DNA of 6,749 nt, from positions 1-6,749 of the forward strand of contig CAISKJ010000115.1 in NCBI GenBank assembly GCA_903885885.1. Reading direction: 5' to 3'. The notes under the pieces are model-generated. The model saw only the letters and a program-made list of their open reading frames with translations. It had not been told where the DNA came from and did no database searches. This document shows, piece after piece, positions 6,637 through 6,749 of the stretch (its first letter is position 1; each line of letters opens with the position of its first letter). The stretch comes from an uncultured delta proteobacterium. GTDB taxonomy: Bacteria > Myxococcota_A > Polyangia > Polyangiales > Ga0077539. The translations under genes were made by a program, and so were the position numbers.

Positions 6637-6749
6637 CCCCCTGATCGCCTCGGGCTACGCGCCCACGCATGAGACGGAAACGTACGAGGCGCCGCCGCAG
6701 CGCGGCGCAATGGGCGCAGCTCCTCGCGAGCTGGGATCGCACCACCACG
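6610..6749 (+). mobile_element. Possible left end of an IS66-like insertion sequence (partial)
   Basis: The activator's HTH pattern ends at about 6609, and a TnpA-like frame begins at 6669, giving a 59-base leader as expected for an IS66-type left end. The sequence at 6610 starts GTACCCGTG; IS66-family ends usually begin GTAA, so the fit is only partial. The right end, inverted repeat and target duplication are outside the window, so the boundary is a guess. Confidence 0.3.
6669..6749 (+). CDS. tnpA: N-terminus of IS66-type TnpA accessory protein (partial)
   Basis: ATG at 6669 opens a frame of 27 codons that runs off the window. It has a basic start (MRRKRTRRRR) followed by SAAQWAQLLASWDRTTT. 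This matches the N-terminus of small IS66-family TnpA accessory proteins, which begin with an Arg/Lys-rich stretch, then a (S/T)xxxWxxLxxxW-like helix before an HTH. In IS66 elements this protein precedes TnpB and the TnpC transposase and is needed for transposition. No clear ribosome binding site is present just upstream, and only 27 residues are visible, so the call rests on this short pattern alone. Confidence 0.42.
   Translation, partial: MRRKRTRRRRSAAQWAQLLASWDRTTT

Noticed and set aside
6689..6708. Perfect 7-bp inverted repeat GCGCCGC/GCGGCGC with a 6-base loop
   Set aside because: It has no T-tract, falls within the putative tnpA frame and is made of GC codons; not convincing as a terminator.
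6608..6749. Shifted frame continuing the activator past its stop
   Set aside because: The alternative frame stays open to the window edge but gives a Pro/Gly-rich peptide that does not restore an HTH, so a simple frameshift is not supported.

Overview
The window is strongly GC-rich, uses both ATG and GTG starts, and carries a sigma-54-type activator. This fits a GC-rich proteobacterium or, more likely, a myxobacterium (Myxococcota). That placement is inferred from composition and gene style; no marker gene settles it.

Layout: one tightly packed plus-strand operon fills nearly the whole window. It holds the last codons of an unseen upstream gene (to 50), an M20-like metallohydrolase with an extra N-terminal region and no evident lid domain (47-1240), a large fusion of an arylamine N-acetyltransferase-like domain and a GT-A glycosyltransferase-like domain (1237-3600), a TIGR00725/SLOG-type nucleotide-binding Rossmann protein (3597-4169), a beta-propeller protein of TIGR03032/DUF4915 type (4166-5206), and a sigma-54 AAA+ activator with an unrecognised alpha/beta N-terminal domain (5203-6636). 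All five junctions are 4-base ATGA or GTGA overlaps, so the genes are probably translationally coupled. No promoter or intergenic space is visible; the promoter must lie upstream of the window.

Downstream, a reading frame opening at 6669 and running off the window edge resembles the start of the small IS66-type TnpA accessory protein. The activator's C-terminal Fis-like helix-turn-helix loses its expected pattern just before this, around 6610. An IS66-like element may therefore have clipped the end of the operon's regulator.

How the genes work together is inference. A hydrolase for an amide or peptide bond, an acyl transferase with an intact Cys-His-Asp triad and a glycosyltransferase look like a small modification pathway. 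The SLOG protein and the Rossmann-like sensor region of the activator hint at control by, or processing of, a nucleotide-type ligand. I do not recognise the combination as a described system.
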